Origin: Flavobacterium sp. WC2421
GTDB taxonomy: Bacteria; Bacteroidota; Bacteroidia; Flavobacteriales; Flavobacteriaceae
Assembly (NCBI RefSeq): GCF_040822115.1
Contig: NZ_CP162004.1
Span: forward strand, 992,001 to 1,056,000
Length of the DNA stretch: 64,000 bases
Reading direction: 5' to 3'
Shown: piece by piece, positions 19,588 through 29,242 of the stretch
Layout of the letters: each line of letters opens with the position of its first letter
How positions within the stretch are numbered: the stretch's first letter is position 1
Notes under the pieces: generated by a model
Told to the model about the DNA's origin: nothing
Databases searched by the model: none
Seen by the model: the letters and a program-made list of their open reading frames with translations, nothing else
Made by a program: the position numbers and the translations under genes

Positions 19588-20616
19588 TTGCCAACTAATA
19601 TCAAGCATATCGCCGTCATGAGACTTTCCGCAATGGGAGATGTCGCCATGACGGTTCCTGTTTTACGCGCTTTTGTAAATCAGTATCCAGATATAAAAAT
19701 CACGGTGGTTTCCAGACCCTTTTTCAAACCTTTTTTTGATACGATTCCCACTGTTTCCTTTTTTGCTTTCGATGAAAAAGAAAAACACAAAGGGTTTATT
19801 GGATTGTTGCGTTTGTTCCAAGATTTAAAACGGTTGGAAATCGATGCTTTTGCTGATTTACATAATGTTTTACGAGCTCAAGTAGTCCGTACGCTTTTTG
19901 CTTTAAGCGGAAAAAAAGTGGCGGCGGTAGATAAAGGAAGAGCAGAAAAGAAAGGATTGACCAGTCTTGAAAATAAGGTTTTTAAACCACTTGCTTCAAT
20001 GTTTGAAAGGCATGTTGCCGTATTTGCTAAACTGGGTTTTTCAATTGATTTGTCTCATCCCATGTTTCCTGCAAAAGCAGTTTTAAACGAGGAACTAACC
20101 AACATAATTGGAACTGAAAACCAAAAGTTAATTGGAATTGCTCCTTTTGCGCAATATGATTCTAAAGTGTATCCTTTGGATTTAATGCAAGAAGTAATTG
20201 CTCAATTGGCTAAAAATCCGCGACACAAAATCTTGCTTTTTGGTGGAGGAAAAAAAGAAATGGAGATTTTAGATGCTATTGCGGCACCGTACAGAAATGT
20301 GATTAATATGGCTGGTAAAATTAAATTTCAACAGGAATTACAATTGATCAGTAATCTTCATGTGATGCTTTCTATGGATTCGGGTAATGCACATATTGCA
20401 GCTATGTTGGGGGTGAAAGTCATTACACTTTGGGGTGCCACACATCCGTATGCTGGATTTATGCCTTTTAATCAGCCAATAGAAAACAGTTTGATTTCGG
20501 ATAGAGAAAAATATCCTTTGTTGCCTACTTCCGTTTATGGAAATAAAAAAGTAGAAGGCTATGAAGAAGCCATGCGAACGATTCCTGTAGACAAAATAGT
20601 ACTTAGTGTTCAGTAA
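19588..20616 (+). CDS. Glycosyltransferase family 9 (heptosyltransferase-like)
   Basis: A 342-residue GT-B enzyme of the ADP-heptose:LPS heptosyltransferase family. RLSAMGDVAMTVPVLRAF near the N-terminus and SMDSGNAHIAAMLGVKVITLWGATHP near residue 270 are diagnostic. It probably adds heptose or a similar sugar to the LPS inner core at the cytoplasmic face. I take the TTG at 19588, directly after the DUF4254 stop, because homologues have about ten residues before the AVMRLSAMGD motif; an ATG at 19618 is the alternative. Confidence 0.88.
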   Translation: MPTNIKHIAVMRLSAMGDVAMTVPVLRAFVNQYPDIKITVVSRPFFKPFFDTIPTVSFFAFDEKEKHKGFIGLLRLFQDLKRLEIDAFADLHNVLRAQVVRTLFALSGKKVAAVDKGRAEKKGLTSLENKVFKPLASMFERHVAVFAKLGFSIDLSHPMFPAKAVLNEELTNIIGTENQKLIGIAPFAQYDSKVYPLDLMQEVIAQLAKNPRHKILLFGGGKKEMEILDAIAAPYRNVINMAGKIKFQQELQLISNLHVMLSMDSGNAHIAAMLGVKVITLWGATHPYAGFMPFNQPIENSLISDREKYPLLPTSVYGNKKVEGYEEAMRTIPVDKIVLSVQ

Positions 20617-20673
20617 ATAGACTTTGTATATTCTGTTGGTTTGAAAGACAACTGTTAGTTGAAAATCTAAGTG

Positions 20674-21621
20674 ATGAATAACAAATACTCAACAAGAAAA
20701 TTGCAAGTGAAAATAACTGAAAGAGTAAAAACATATAGTCAACAGGGTTTTCGAGATAGGTTTCTTGAGAATGATATTGCCAAAGACTTTCTTTTTAAGT
20801 CAAAATCAGAACAATTCTTTTGCTTAAAATTAGAAGAAATTAATCAACTCAAATTTCCTGTACCACCATCCAAACACATTTCTCACACTTTACTATTTAT
20901 TATTTCGGGAACCCACAAAATAAAGATTGGGTTCGAGGAATATACTACCCAATCTAATGAGATTATAGTAGTTCCAGCAGGTCAAATTTTTTCAATAGAA
21001 TCGATACCCATTGACTTAAAGGGGTTTATTTGTCAGTTTCACCCTGATATTCTAATTGGAAAATATGGGAATTTAGAAATGATAAATGATTTTAATTTTT
21101 TAAAAATAGGGGGAAATCCAAAACCTTGTTTTCCAGATAAGGAATCTCAGTTTATCCTACAGTTATTACATCGGTTACAGATTGAATATACAGAATCAGG
21201 TATCACAAATTTGGATATTTTACAGCCATATTTGATTGCTTTACTTTGTGAGATTAATAAAAATGCTTTAAAAGCAGCTAAAAAAGGGACAGCTGCTACC
21301 GTGCTAACATCTAAATTTAAAGAACTCATTTATGCTAATATTAATCAACAGCATCAGGTTGATTATTATGCTTCAATACTTAATGTGTCTCCAAATCATC
21401 TAAACAAATCAATAAAATCGGTAACAGATAAGTCGCCTACAAAATGGATTGAAGAGACCATTTTATTAGAAGCCAAATATTTGTTATACCAAACTAATCT
21501 GAGTATCAGTGAAATTGCCATGCGGGTTGGTCATTATGATCAGTCTTATTTTAGTAGAATTTTCAAAAAAAACGAAGGTATATCTCCAATTCAGTTTCGT
21601 AAAAGGATTGATAAGTCCTAA
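20674..21621 (+). CDS. AraC family transcriptional regulator
   Basis: About 315 residues. The N-terminal half forms a cupin-like sensor (HTLLFIISGTHKIKIGF near residue 70). The C-terminal 100 residues are the double helix-turn-helix of the AraC family: HQVDYYASILNVSPNHLNKSIK, then NLSISEIAMRVGHYDQSYFSRIFKKNEGISPIQFRK. I use the ATG at 20674 (a GTG precedes it directly). It may regulate the two small genes downstream, which follow in the same direction. The effector is unknown. Confidence 0.9.
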   Translation: MNNKYSTRKLQVKITERVKTYSQQGFRDRFLENDIAKDFLFKSKSEQFFCLKLEEINQLKFPVPPSKHISHTLLFIISGTHKIKIGFEEYTTQSNEIIVVPAGQIFSIESIPIDLKGFICQFHPDILIGKYGNLEMINDFNFLKIGGNPKPCFPDKESQFILQLLHRLQIEYTESGITNLDILQPYLIALLCEINKNALKAAKKGTAATVLTSKFKELIYANINQQHQVDYYASILNVSPNHLNKSIKSVTDKSPTKWIEETILLEAKYLLYQTNLSISEIAMRVGHYDQSYFSRIFKKNEGISPIQFRKRIDKS

Positions 21622-21692
21622 TTATTGATTATGGAATCCTACTATCCTATCGGGTAATTATTGAAATTTGCAGGCCTAAAATAAGCCAAATA

Positions 21693-21896
21693 ATGATTTA
21701 TATTTTTAAAACATCAGTAGACACAAAATTAAAATTTGAAGAGGCAACGGTTATGCTTAATAGGCTTTTACCAAATACTATCTGGAATTTTGACCTTGAA
21801 GATTGCGATAATATTTTAAGAATTGATTGCAAAACCGAATTTTTGGAATCGATATTAAATAATGGCATTTTTGACTGTATAGAATTAGAAGGTTAA
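21693..21896 (+). CDS. Small protein, predicted HMA-like fold without metal cysteines
   Basis: A 67-residue protein. Its alternation of strand and helix (IYIFKTSV, a helix of about 14 residues, IWNFDLEDCDNILRIDC, helix, IFDCIELEG) resembles the beta-alpha-beta-beta-alpha-beta fold of heavy-metal-associated domains, but the CxxC loop is missing. Similar short proteins are, from memory, common in Bacteroidota with no known function. It lies between the AraC regulator and the pentapeptide-repeat gene, 71 bp after the former. Confidence 0.62.
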   Translation: MIYIFKTSVDTKLKFEEATVMLNRLLPNTIWNFDLEDCDNILRIDCKTEFLESILNNGIFDCIELEG

Positions 21897-21932
21897 TCAC
21901 ATTTGAACAAAAATCTGCAACAACGTACTATT

Positions 21933-22505
21933 ATGGATCTCTTACTTCACCAAAACAAAACATTTGAAAATATTGATTATTCAGAACAAAAAATAACGAA
22001 TAGTGAATATTTTAAGTGTGAATTTATAAACTGTAACTTTTCAAAAAGTGATTTAAGTCATAATGATTTTATGGAGTGTAGTTTTCAAAACTGTAATTTC
22101 TCCTTAGCAATACTTAATAACACTGGGTTAAAAAGCATTAAATTTATTGGATGTAAATTAATGGGTTTGGATTTTACAATTTGTAATAACTTCTTGTTTT
22201 CAATGAGCTTTGAAGGTTGTATTCTGGACTATTCTACTTTTTTTCAAAAGAAAATGAAAAAGACAAATTTTATGGATTGTTCCTTACAAAATGTAGATTT
22301 TTCAAATGCCGATTTAACGATGGCTTTGTTTAAAAACGGTGACCTCTCGGGCGCTATTTTTGCAGGGACAAATCTTGAAAAAGCAGATTTTCGTACTGCT
22401 AAAAATTATTCTTTTGACCCAGGAGAAAATAAAATGAAGAGAGCAAAATTTTCAAAATCTCAGCTTGCGGGTTTATTAGATAAATTCGATCTTGATCTTG
22501 AATAA
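21933..22505 (+). CDS. Pentapeptide-repeat protein
   Basis: About 190 residues of A(D/N)LxX pentapeptide repeats forming a right-handed beta-helix: CEFINCNFSKSDLSHNDFMEC, then SFQNCNF, VDFSNADLTMALFKNGDLSGAIFAGTNLEKADF. The central interruption near residues 60-90 and the C-terminal helix are like the Qnr/MfpA type of DNA mimic that protects gyrase, but many pentapeptide proteins have other roles, so quinolone protection is not claimed. I prefer the ATG at 21933; a TTG at 21903 is the alternative. A strong terminator follows. Confidence 0.85.
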   Translation: MDLLLHQNKTFENIDYSEQKITNSEYFKCEFINCNFSKSDLSHNDFMECSFQNCNFSLAILNNTGLKSIKFIGCKLMGLDFTICNNFLFSMSFEGCILDYSTFFQKKMKKTNFMDCSLQNVDFSNADLTMALFKNGDLSGAIFAGTNLEKADFRTAKNYSFDPGENKMKRAKFSKSQLAGLLDKFDLDLE

Positions 22506-22519
22506 TTAGTTCTACTATT

Positions 22520-22556
22520 AATAAAAAAAGTTTGCTTTACGCAAACTTTTTTTATT
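22520..22556. terminator. Bidirectional intrinsic terminator
   Basis: A perfect 16-bp stem (22520-22535 with 22541-22556) with a 5-nt loop. The inner part GTTTGC/GCAAAC is flanked by an A-run on the left and a T-run on the right. It serves the pentapeptide gene (+) and the reductase gene (-). Confidence 0.9.
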
Positions 22557-22578
22557 AAATGGAGATAAAAACGAGTTT

Positions 22579-23631
22579 CTAAACATCATCAAAATCGATA
22601 TAAATATTTTCTGAAGTAGGATGAGCTTGACATGTCAATATCAATCCACTTGCAATTTCTTTATCTGTTAAAATGGAGTTTTTTGTCATTTCAGCAGTTC
22701 CTACAGTAACTCGTGCCAAACAGCTGCTACAAATACCGCCTTGGCAAGAATAAGGAGCATCAATCCCTTGTTTTAAGGAAGCCTCAAGTATGGTTTGTTT
22801 TTGCGACATTTCAAAAGTAGTTTCTTCATCATCTACCATTACAGTAATTTTTGAATGTCCTTCTAATGATTCTGTAATTACATTTTCATGGGTAGAAGTA
22901 GTGAAAAGCTCATATTTTATGGCTGATTCTTTTACATTTTTCTCTTTTAAGACATTTGAAACGGTTTCAATCATTGCTTCTGGCCCACACAAATAAAACT
23001 TGTCAAATTCCAGTTCCTTGTGTTTATTGTTTAAAACAAAATTGACTACTGATTTGTCTATACGACCAAACAAGGCATGATCAGCTTTGGCTTGACTGTA
23101 TACATAATGTACAAATAAGCGACTCACATATTGTAAATGGAGGTCATGCAATTCCTGATGAAAGATCGTTTCTTCAGGTGATTTATTCCCATAAACCAAA
23201 ACAAATGAACTTTTAGGTTCGCTCTTTAATACCGACTTTAAAATTGATAGTGCAGGTGTAATTCCACTTCCCGACACGAAAGCCACATAGTTTTTTTGAC
23301 GATCTGCTTGGGGTTCAAATGTGAATTTTCCTTCTGGTTTTCCTACTTCAAGTACATCTCCCGCTTTTAGTTTTGTGTTGGCAAATTGAGAAAAAGCACC
23401 GTTTTTAACTGCTTTCACTGCAATTCGTAAATCACCACTTTCAGGGGATGAACATATAGAATAGGCACGACGAATTTCTTGGCCGTCTAATGTTAGTTTC
23501 AAGTTAACATATTGTCCAGCAACAAATTTATAGTTTGGTTTTAATTCTTCGGGAACATTAAAAAGTATCGAAACGGCAGCAGCGGTTTCGCGTTTTACTT
23601 CTTTTATAATTAATTTTAAAAAGGATGGCAT
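22579..23631 (-). CDS. Ferredoxin-type flavin reductase (FNR domain plus 2Fe-2S domain)
   Basis: A 350-residue class IA-like oxygenase reductase. The FAD-binding part has RRAYS (residues 54-58). The NAD(P) part has SGSGITPALSILK near residue 120 and CGPEAM near 215. The C-terminal plant-type ferredoxin domain carries Cys296, Cys301, Cys304 and Cys334. This layout matches PaaE/HmpX-like reductases, often annotated ferredoxin--NADP reductase in flavobacteria. No oxygenase component is nearby, so its electron acceptor is unknown. A TATTTTTG box lies 15 bp upstream on its strand. Confidence 0.87.
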   Translation of the reverse strand: MPSFLKLIIKEVKRETAAAVSILFNVPEELKPNYKFVAGQYVNLKLTLDGQEIRRAYSICSSPESGDLRIAVKAVKNGAFSQFANTKLKAGDVLEVGKPEGKFTFEPQADRQKNYVAFVSGSGITPALSILKSVLKSEPKSSFVLVYGNKSPEETIFHQELHDLHLQYVSRLFVHYVYSQAKADHALFGRIDKSVVNFVLNNKHKELEFDKFYLCGPEAMIETVSNVLKEKNVKESAIKYELFTTSTHENVITESLEGHSKITVMVDDEETTFEMSQKQTILEASLKQGIDAPYSCQGGICSSCLARVTVGTAEMTKNSILTDKEIASGLILTCQAHPTSENIYIDFDDV

Positions 23632-23646
23632 AGGATAATTTTTTTA

Positions 23647-23654
23647 CAAAAATA
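23647..23654 (-). promoter_or_regulatory. -7 promoter box for the reductase gene
   Basis: Reads TATTTTTG on the minus strand, 15 bp before the start codon at 23631, and matches TAnnTTTG. No -33 TTG was found. Confidence 0.45.
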
Positions 23655-23759
23655 GGAAACGGTAAATAAATGGAAGATATTAATTGAGGATTATTTTAGT
23701 AAGACGGTAACTTTTCATTATTTTTATCTACTTACTATTAAACGAAATATAAAAACGAC

Positions 23760-25244
23760 ATGTTCAAGCATTTTATAAATTTAGAATTGAAAGCCTTTTT
23801 TCGATCGGCAAGTGTTGGAAAAAGTATTGGATTGAAAATTTTAATGGGGTTTTTGGTTGTCTATTTTCTACTTGTTTTTCTTGTTTTGGGAATTGCATTG
23901 TATCCTATTCTAGAGAAAAGTTTCCCTGACCAAAAACCATTAGTCATAGTTAATAGTTTTGTTGTTTTTTGGTTGTTTTTTGAATTGGTACTTCGCTTTT
24001 TTATGCAAAGTTTACCTGTAATGAACATCAAGCCGTTACTTGTTTTGCCAATTAAAAAACAATCGGTGATTCATTTCGTATTACTTAAAAGTTTGACTTC
24101 AATTTATAACATTTTTCCATTGTTAGTCATTATCCCTTTTGGAGTGTACAATATTACCAAGGGGAATTACAATGCACTAAATATGATTGTATGGATGGTT
24201 TCAATGTATGTTTTGGCTTTAGTGGTTAATTATTCTAATTTTTTAATCAAAAAGAAATTCGCTGAAAACATCATCGCCTTTCTTCCATTTGTGGCAATAG
24301 GGCTTGTGTTCTTTGGTCTAGATTATTATGGTGCTTTTAAAATCAGTACTGTATCGGGGATTCTTTTAAATGGATTAGTAGTGCAGCCACTATTCGTGCT
24401 TGTTCCAATACTGATTTTAGTAGGATTGTATTTTCTAAATTTCAACTACTTAAAAACTAATTTTTATCTGGACAGCTCTTTACAGTCCAAAGTAGAAGAA
24501 GCAAAAACGTCTGATTTAACTTGGACGAAACGTTTTGGTGATATAGCGCCATTCTTAGCATTGGATCTAAAAATGATTTGGAGAAATAAAAGGCCTAAAA
24601 CGGTGATTTGGATCTCGTTAATCTTTCTGGCTTATGGCATGTTGATTTATACCAATCCACATTACAAAGATACACCAGCGTTTTTTGTTGTGGTAGGAGT
24701 TTTAATGACAGGTGTTTTTATGCTTAATTTTGGGCAATTTGTGCCGTCATGGGATAGTAATTATTACGGAATGATGATGTCACAAAACATTCCTATGAAA
24801 CAATACTTAGCATCAAAAGCGGGATTAATGTCGGTTTCAGTAATTGTATTAGCAGTTTTAAGTACGCCCTATCTTTATTTTGGTTGGAATGTATTAGCAA
24901 TAAATCTGTCTTGTGCTGTTTATAATTTAGGGGTAAACATCCCCATTTTATTATTTGCAGGATCCTATAATAAAAAAAGAATTGATCTCGAGAAAAGTCC
25001 TTTCATGAATTACCAGGGAACTGGAGCAACGCAATGGATTGTTGGCCTGCCATTAATGTTGTTTCCTGCATTGATTTTCTTTGCTTTTTATAAATTAGTC
25101 AATGTAGAAAGTGCAACAGTTGCTATTGCGACATTAGGTATTATTGGTTTGGTTTTTAGAAGTTTTATTTTAAGTAAAATCGCCGATGGGTACACCAAGA
25201 GAAAATACGAAACCATTAGCGGATTCAAACAACAAGAAAATTAG
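23760..25244 (+). CDS. DUF5687 family ABC transporter permease
   Basis: A 494-residue protein with about 12 TM helices in two groups separated by a soluble stretch (residues 235-275). I recognise DUF5687, a Bacteroidota membrane family encoded next to ABC ATPases. The ATPase gene follows after 39 bp in the same direction, so together they should form an ABC-2-type exporter. The substrate is unknown. The start ATG is well placed after an AT-rich leader. Confidence 0.82.
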   Translation: MFKHFINLELKAFFRSASVGKSIGLKILMGFLVVYFLLVFLVLGIALYPILEKSFPDQKPLVIVNSFVVFWLFFELVLRFFMQSLPVMNIKPLLVLPIKKQSVIHFVLLKSLTSIYNIFPLLVIIPFGVYNITKGNYNALNMIVWMVSMYVLALVVNYSNFLIKKKFAENIIAFLPFVAIGLVFFGLDYYGAFKISTVSGILLNGLVVQPLFVLVPILILVGLYFLNFNYLKTNFYLDSSLQSKVEEAKTSDLTWTKRFGDIAPFLALDLKMIWRNKRPKTVIWISLIFLAYGMLIYTNPHYKDTPAFFVVVGVLMTGVFMLNFGQFVPSWDSNYYGMMMSQNIPMKQYLASKAGLMSVSVIVLAVLSTPYLYFGWNVLAINLSCAVYNLGVNIPILLFAGSYNKKRIDLEKSPFMNYQGTGATQWIVGLPLMLFPALIFFAFYKLVNVESATVAIATLGIIGLVFRSFILSKIADGYTKRKYETISGFKQQEN

Positions 25245-25283
25245 TATTGCTAACTTTGGACTGGAATAACAAATAAGAAAAAG

Positions 25284-25979
25284 ATGATACAAGTAAATAA
25301 TATTTCAAAAAAATATAACGGAACTACAGTTTTAAAAATTGACATTCTTGAAATTCCCAAAGGACAAAGTTTAGGTTTAGTAGGGAATAATGGAGCTGGT
25401 AAAACGACTTTTTTTAGTTTACTACTCGATTTAATTAGACCTACAACGGGTACAATTGTTAACAATGAAATTCAGGTTAATACTAGCGAATCTTGGAAGC
25501 CTTTTACGGCTGCATTTATTGACGAAAGTTTCTTGATTGGGTATCTAACTCCCGAAGAATATTTTTACTTTATAGGCGATTTGCGCGGACAAAATAAAGC
25601 CGACATTGATGCGTTGTTAACCAAATATGAGGAGTTTTTTAATGGAGAAATTCTAAATAATAAAAAGTATTTACGCGATTTGTCCAAAGGGAATCAGAAA
25701 AAAGTAGGGATTATAGCCACTCTTATTGGAAATCCCAAAGTAGTAATTCTAGACGAGCCTTTCGCAAATTTAGATCCGACAACGGTAAACAGATTAAAAA
25801 AAGTGATAAAAGAACTGGCTCAAGATCCAGAGACAACCATTTTAGTTTCTAGTCACGATTTGCAACATACCGTTGAGGTTTGTGATAGAATTGTTGCTTT
25901 AAATAAAGGAGAAATTGTTAAAGATATTCAAACATCTGGAGAGACACTTCAAGAGTTAGAAGCGTTTTTTGCCGTTTAA
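25284..25979 (+). CDS. ABC transporter ATP-binding protein
   Basis: A 231-residue ATPase with Walker A GNNGAGKTT (residues 34-42), the signature LSKGNQKKVGI near 134, Walker B VVILDEPFANLDP near 155 and the switch His in SSHDLQH near 193. The short length and a signature with K instead of Q fit the ABC-2 class. It works with the DUF5687 permease directly upstream. A hairpin-bearing intergenic repeat lies just downstream and may end the transcript. Confidence 0.92.
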   Translation: MIQVNNISKKYNGTTVLKIDILEIPKGQSLGLVGNNGAGKTTFFSLLLDLIRPTTGTIVNNEIQVNTSESWKPFTAAFIDESFLIGYLTPEEYFYFIGDLRGQNKADIDALLTKYEEFFNGEILNNKKYLRDLSKGNQKKVGIIATLIGNPKVVILDEPFANLDPTTVNRLKKVIKELAQDPETTILVSSHDLQHTVEVCDRIVALNKGEIVKDIQTSGETLQELEAFFAV

Positions 25980-25990
25980 AATATATTTTT

Positions 25991-26100
25991 CAGGGCATGA
26001 CCACGCCAAAAAAAGCGTGGTCGGGCTTTCATTCTCAATCTTTTTTATTTTAAAAAAATAAAATAAAAAAGGATTTCCACTACATCCCTCATGCAGCATC
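25991..26100 (+). repeat. Palindromic intergenic repeat, copy A
   Basis: Contains two hairpins. GACCACGC (25999-26006) pairs with GCGTGGTC (26015-26022). A 12-bp stem (26040-26051 with 26060-26071) with an 8-nt loop follows. After the second stem comes GGATTTCCACTACATCCCTC. Copy B at 38480-38560 has the same order: ATCTTTT, stem-loop, AAAAGGAT, then a YCACT..CATC-like end. I recall this layout as a frequent Flavobacterium intergenic repeat. The first hairpin may also act as a terminator for the ABC operon. Confidence 0.6.
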
Positions 26101-26207
26101 GCTCAAATAACTACATATAATTTTCACTTTCTCAAAAAGAAACGTATTTTTACCAGTCACTATACTAAAAAGCTTTTTTAAAAGTTTAATGATAAAAACG
26201 TTTGCCA

Positions 26208-28829
26208 TTGAAAACTAATATATTTAAATATTCAATTCCTGTAGGATTTTTGGTTTTTTTGGTAGCTTGTTCTACCAAAAAGGATAGTTTTTTGTCTAGA
26301 AATTCCCACGCTTTGAGCACGAAATACAATATTTTATACAATGGGCAAATTGGTTTAGATAAAGGAGTTGAAGGGATTAAATCTAAAAGTACAGATGATT
26401 TTTGGAAGCGTTTGCCAATCGAAAGAATGCAAATAGGCGATGATCCTACAAGCACTGAAAAAACTAAAAATGCAGATTTTGAATTGGCGGAAACCAAAGC
26501 TACCAAAGCAATTCAAAAACATTCCATGAATATTGATGGAAGAGAAAGAAATTACCAAGTGGACGAAGCCTATTTATTACTTGGAAAATCAAGGTATTAC
26601 GATCAAAGGTTTATCCCAGCCTTAGACGCTTTCAATTATATTTTATACAAATACCCAACAAGTAGTAGAATTTACGAAGCTAAAATATGGCGTGAAAAAA
26701 CCAACATGCGTTTAGGTAATGACGCCGTTGTTGTAAAAAACATGACCAAACTGCTGAAAGAACAAAAACTTAAAAAGCAAGTTCTGGCCGATGCAAATGC
26801 ATTGCTATCCGAAGCATTTCTAAATCTTGAAGAAAGAGACAGTGCTGTTGCTAAACTAAAATTGGCTGTAGATTATACCAAAAACAATAATGAAAGAGCG
26901 AGATATCGTTTTATTCTAGGTCAGTTATACGAAGAATTGGGGAAAAAAGACAGTGCTATTTACAGTTATGAGTCAGTTATAAAAATGAATAGAAAATCCG
27001 AAAGGAAATATGTCATTCAAGCACATGCTAGAAAAGCGCAGTTATTCGATTATGAAAAGGGAGACTCTACTGCTTTTTTAAAAACCTATAATAAATTAAT
27101 TGCTGATCGAGAAAACCGACCTTTTCTGGATGTCTTATACTATCAAAAAGGGGTTTTTTATGATAAAAACAACAATAAAAAACAAGCCTTGCAATTTTAT
27201 AACCGTTCTCTAAAAAATGCTAAAACAGATCAATATTTAATTGCTTCAAATTATAGAAATATTGGAAATGTGCATTTTAAAAGTGCGGAATATGCTACTG
27301 CAGCAAAATATTATGATAGTACTTTAGTAAAAATGCAACCTAAAACTAGAGAGTTTATCCATATAAGTAAAATTAGAAAAGATTTAGATGATGTCATTTT
27401 ATATGAAGCCATTGCCATGCAAAACGATAGTATCCTTCATGTTGTTTCTTTGTCTGGACCAGATAGAATAACCTACTTCGAGAATTATATTGTTAAGTTA
27501 AAAGCAGCTGATGATGTCAAAAGACTTTTAGAAGAAAAAGAAAAAGAAAAACAAGAAAATATTGCAAGAAACAGTTCAGCGGGACCAGTTAACAATGCAA
27601 TTTCTACTCAAAACCCAGGAGCGCCAACACGAAAATCTTCTCTTGCACCACCTACTATGGCCTCTAGTACTGCAGCTACAAGTGTATTTTACTTTTATAA
27701 TCCTTCAACTGTTTCATTTGGAAAAGTAGAGTTTAAAAAACTATGGGGAGAAAGAAGTTCAAAAGGAAATTGGAGGTTGTCAGAAGCTGTAGCAAATACA
27801 ATTTCTAATGACACTTTGAACTCTGGTGTTTCAGTAGCTGATAAAAAAGAAACAGAAGCTGATAAAATAATTCCACAATACACAACCGATTTTTATTTAA
27901 AACAATTGCCTACTGCACAAATAGCAATTGATAGCATTGCTAAAGAACGCAATACGGCTTATTATCAGTTGGGAGTAATTTATAAAGAAAAATTTAAAGA
28001 GTACGAACTAGCCACCAACAGGCTAGAGCAATTATTGCAAAATAATCCTGAGGAGAAACTCATTCTCCCAACGATGTATAATTTATATAAAATTTACCAA
28101 ATCACGAATAGCGGCAAGGCGGAATCGATGAAAAGCAAGATAAATGGGCAGTTTCCTAATTCTCGTTATGCACAAATAATTAATAATACAAATCAGGAGG
28201 AGACTTCACAAGAAGGAAGTCCTGATGCTGTGTATGAAAAATTATATTCCTTATATGGACAGGAACAATTTACAACTGTTTTAGAACAGGTAAACATCGC
28301 TATTACTCAATTTCCAGGTGATGAAATTCTTCCTAAATTAGAATTATTAAGAGCCAATACAATAGGGAAACTAAGAGGCTTACTTGCCTATAAAAATGCA
28401 TTACAATATGTAGCAGATACCTATTCGAATACTGAAGAAGGAAAAAAAGCGCAGGATGTTTTAACGAATCAAATTCCGCTTTTAGAAAAAATTGATTTTG
28501 GAACAGTAGAAACTAAGAACTGGAAAATAGTGTATAAAGTTGCTTCTAGGGAAGCCGAAAATACAAAAAGCATAGAAGAAAAAATAAAAAAATTCATTGC
28601 CAATTTAAATCCAAGACTTACCTATTCGTATGATGTCTATACGGAAAATGAAAGTTTTATAGTGATTCATGGTATGTATAGTCAAACCGAAGGGCAAAAC
28701 GTGATTGATCAATTAAAAGAAAACAAAGAATATAAAATAGTAGATCCGGCAATACTAATTTCTAATGAAAATTATAAAGTGATTCAAATTAAGAAAAATC
28801 TTAATGACTATTTAGTTGCAAAAAAATAA
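26208..28829 (+). CDS. sprE: SprE/PorW-like gliding motility and T9SS lipoprotein
   Basis: About 873 residues with a lipoprotein signal (FLVFLVAC, Cys near residue 21) and many TPR-like helical repeats in two blocks (about 100-370 and 585-700). A low-complexity Ser/Pro/Ala linker lies near 455-490, and a C-terminal domain of about 100 residues ends the protein. Length, lipobox and layout match SprE of Flavobacterium johnsoniae, needed for gliding and type IX secretion (PorW in Porphyromonas). No ATG is in frame at the 5' end: TTG at 26208 or 26202 must start it. It is followed after 5 bp by the bactofilin gene. Confidence 0.83.
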   Translation: MKTNIFKYSIPVGFLVFLVACSTKKDSFLSRNSHALSTKYNILYNGQIGLDKGVEGIKSKSTDDFWKRLPIERMQIGDDPTSTEKTKNADFELAETKATKAIQKHSMNIDGRERNYQVDEAYLLLGKSRYYDQRFIPALDAFNYILYKYPTSSRIYEAKIWREKTNMRLGNDAVVVKNMTKLLKEQKLKKQVLADANALLSEAFLNLEERDSAVAKLKLAVDYTKNNNERARYRFILGQLYEELGKKDSAIYSYESVIKMNRKSERKYVIQAHARKAQLFDYEKGDSTAFLKTYNKLIADRENRPFLDVLYYQKGVFYDKNNNKKQALQFYNRSLKNAKTDQYLIASNYRNIGNVHFKSAEYATAAKYYDSTLVKMQPKTREFIHISKIRKDLDDVILYEAIAMQNDSILHVVSLSGPDRITYFENYIVKLKAADDVKRLLEEKEKEKQENIARNSSAGPVNNAISTQNPGAPTRKSSLAPPTMASSTAATSVFYFYNPSTVSFGKVEFKKLWGERSSKGNWRLSEAVANTISNDTLNSGVSVADKKETEADKIIPQYTTDFYLKQLPTAQIAIDSIAKERNTAYYQLGVIYKEKFKEYELATNRLEQLLQNNPEEKLILPTMYNLYKIYQITNSGKAESMKSKINGQFPNSRYAQIINNTNQEETSQEGSPDAVYEKLYSLYGQEQFTTVLEQVNIAITQFPGDEILPKLELLRANTIGKLRGLLAYKNALQYVADTYSNTEEGKKAQDVLTNQIPLLEKIDFGTVETKNWKIVYKVASREAENTKSIEEKIKKFIANLNPRLTYSYDVYTENESFIVIHGMYSQTEGQNVIDQLKENKEYKIVDPAILISNENYKVIQIKKNLNDYLVAKK

Positions 28830-28834
28830 AGAAT

Positions 28835-29242
28835 ATGTTTAATAAGAAACCAAAGCCTTATACTGAACTTTTAGGAAAAACGAATAGAATTGTTGAAGGA
28901 ACAATTATTAAAGGCGATATTATTTCACAGGCCGATTTTCGTTTAGATGGTGAGTTGACCGGGAATTTTCATTCTACTGGAAAATTAGTTATTGGGCCAA
29001 CAGGCAGTGTTGTGGGTGATATCAGTTGTAACAATGCCGATATAGAAGGAAAAGTTAATGGAAACATTCAAGTTACTGAGGTGCTCAATGTTAAGTTAAA
29101 AGCAAGTATTCATGGCGAAGTTACTGTAGGTAAGTTATCTGTGGAACCTGGAGCTGATTTCAGTGCTTCTTGTATAATGAAATCTGATGTAGAAAAATTG
29201 ATGATTACTGATGGACAAGAAACCCAACAAAAAACAAGCTAG
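28835..29242 (+). CDS. Bactofilin (polymer-forming cytoskeletal protein)
   Basis: A 135-residue bactofilin: a short N-terminal tail, then a right-handed beta-helix core (about residues 18-115) with repeating G-x-hydrophobic turns (IVEGTIIKGDI, GNFHSTGKLVIGPTGSVVGDI, NADIEGKVNGNI, ASIHGEVTVGKL). Bactofilins polymerise without nucleotides and scaffold envelope processes. The last 32 bp overlap the start of the AtpZ-like gene, so translation may be coupled. Confidence 0.92.
   Translation: MFNKKPKPYTELLGKTNRIVEGTIIKGDIISQADFRLDGELTGNFHSTGKLVIGPTGSVVGDISCNNADIEGKVNGNIQVTEVLNVKLKASIHGEVTVGKLSVEPGADFSASCIMKSDVEKLMITDGQETQQKTS

Noticed and set aside
21933..22505. Qnr-type quinolone resistance protein
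   Set aside because: Pentapeptide repeats alone do not show gyrase protection; no Qnr-specific loops could be confirmed.
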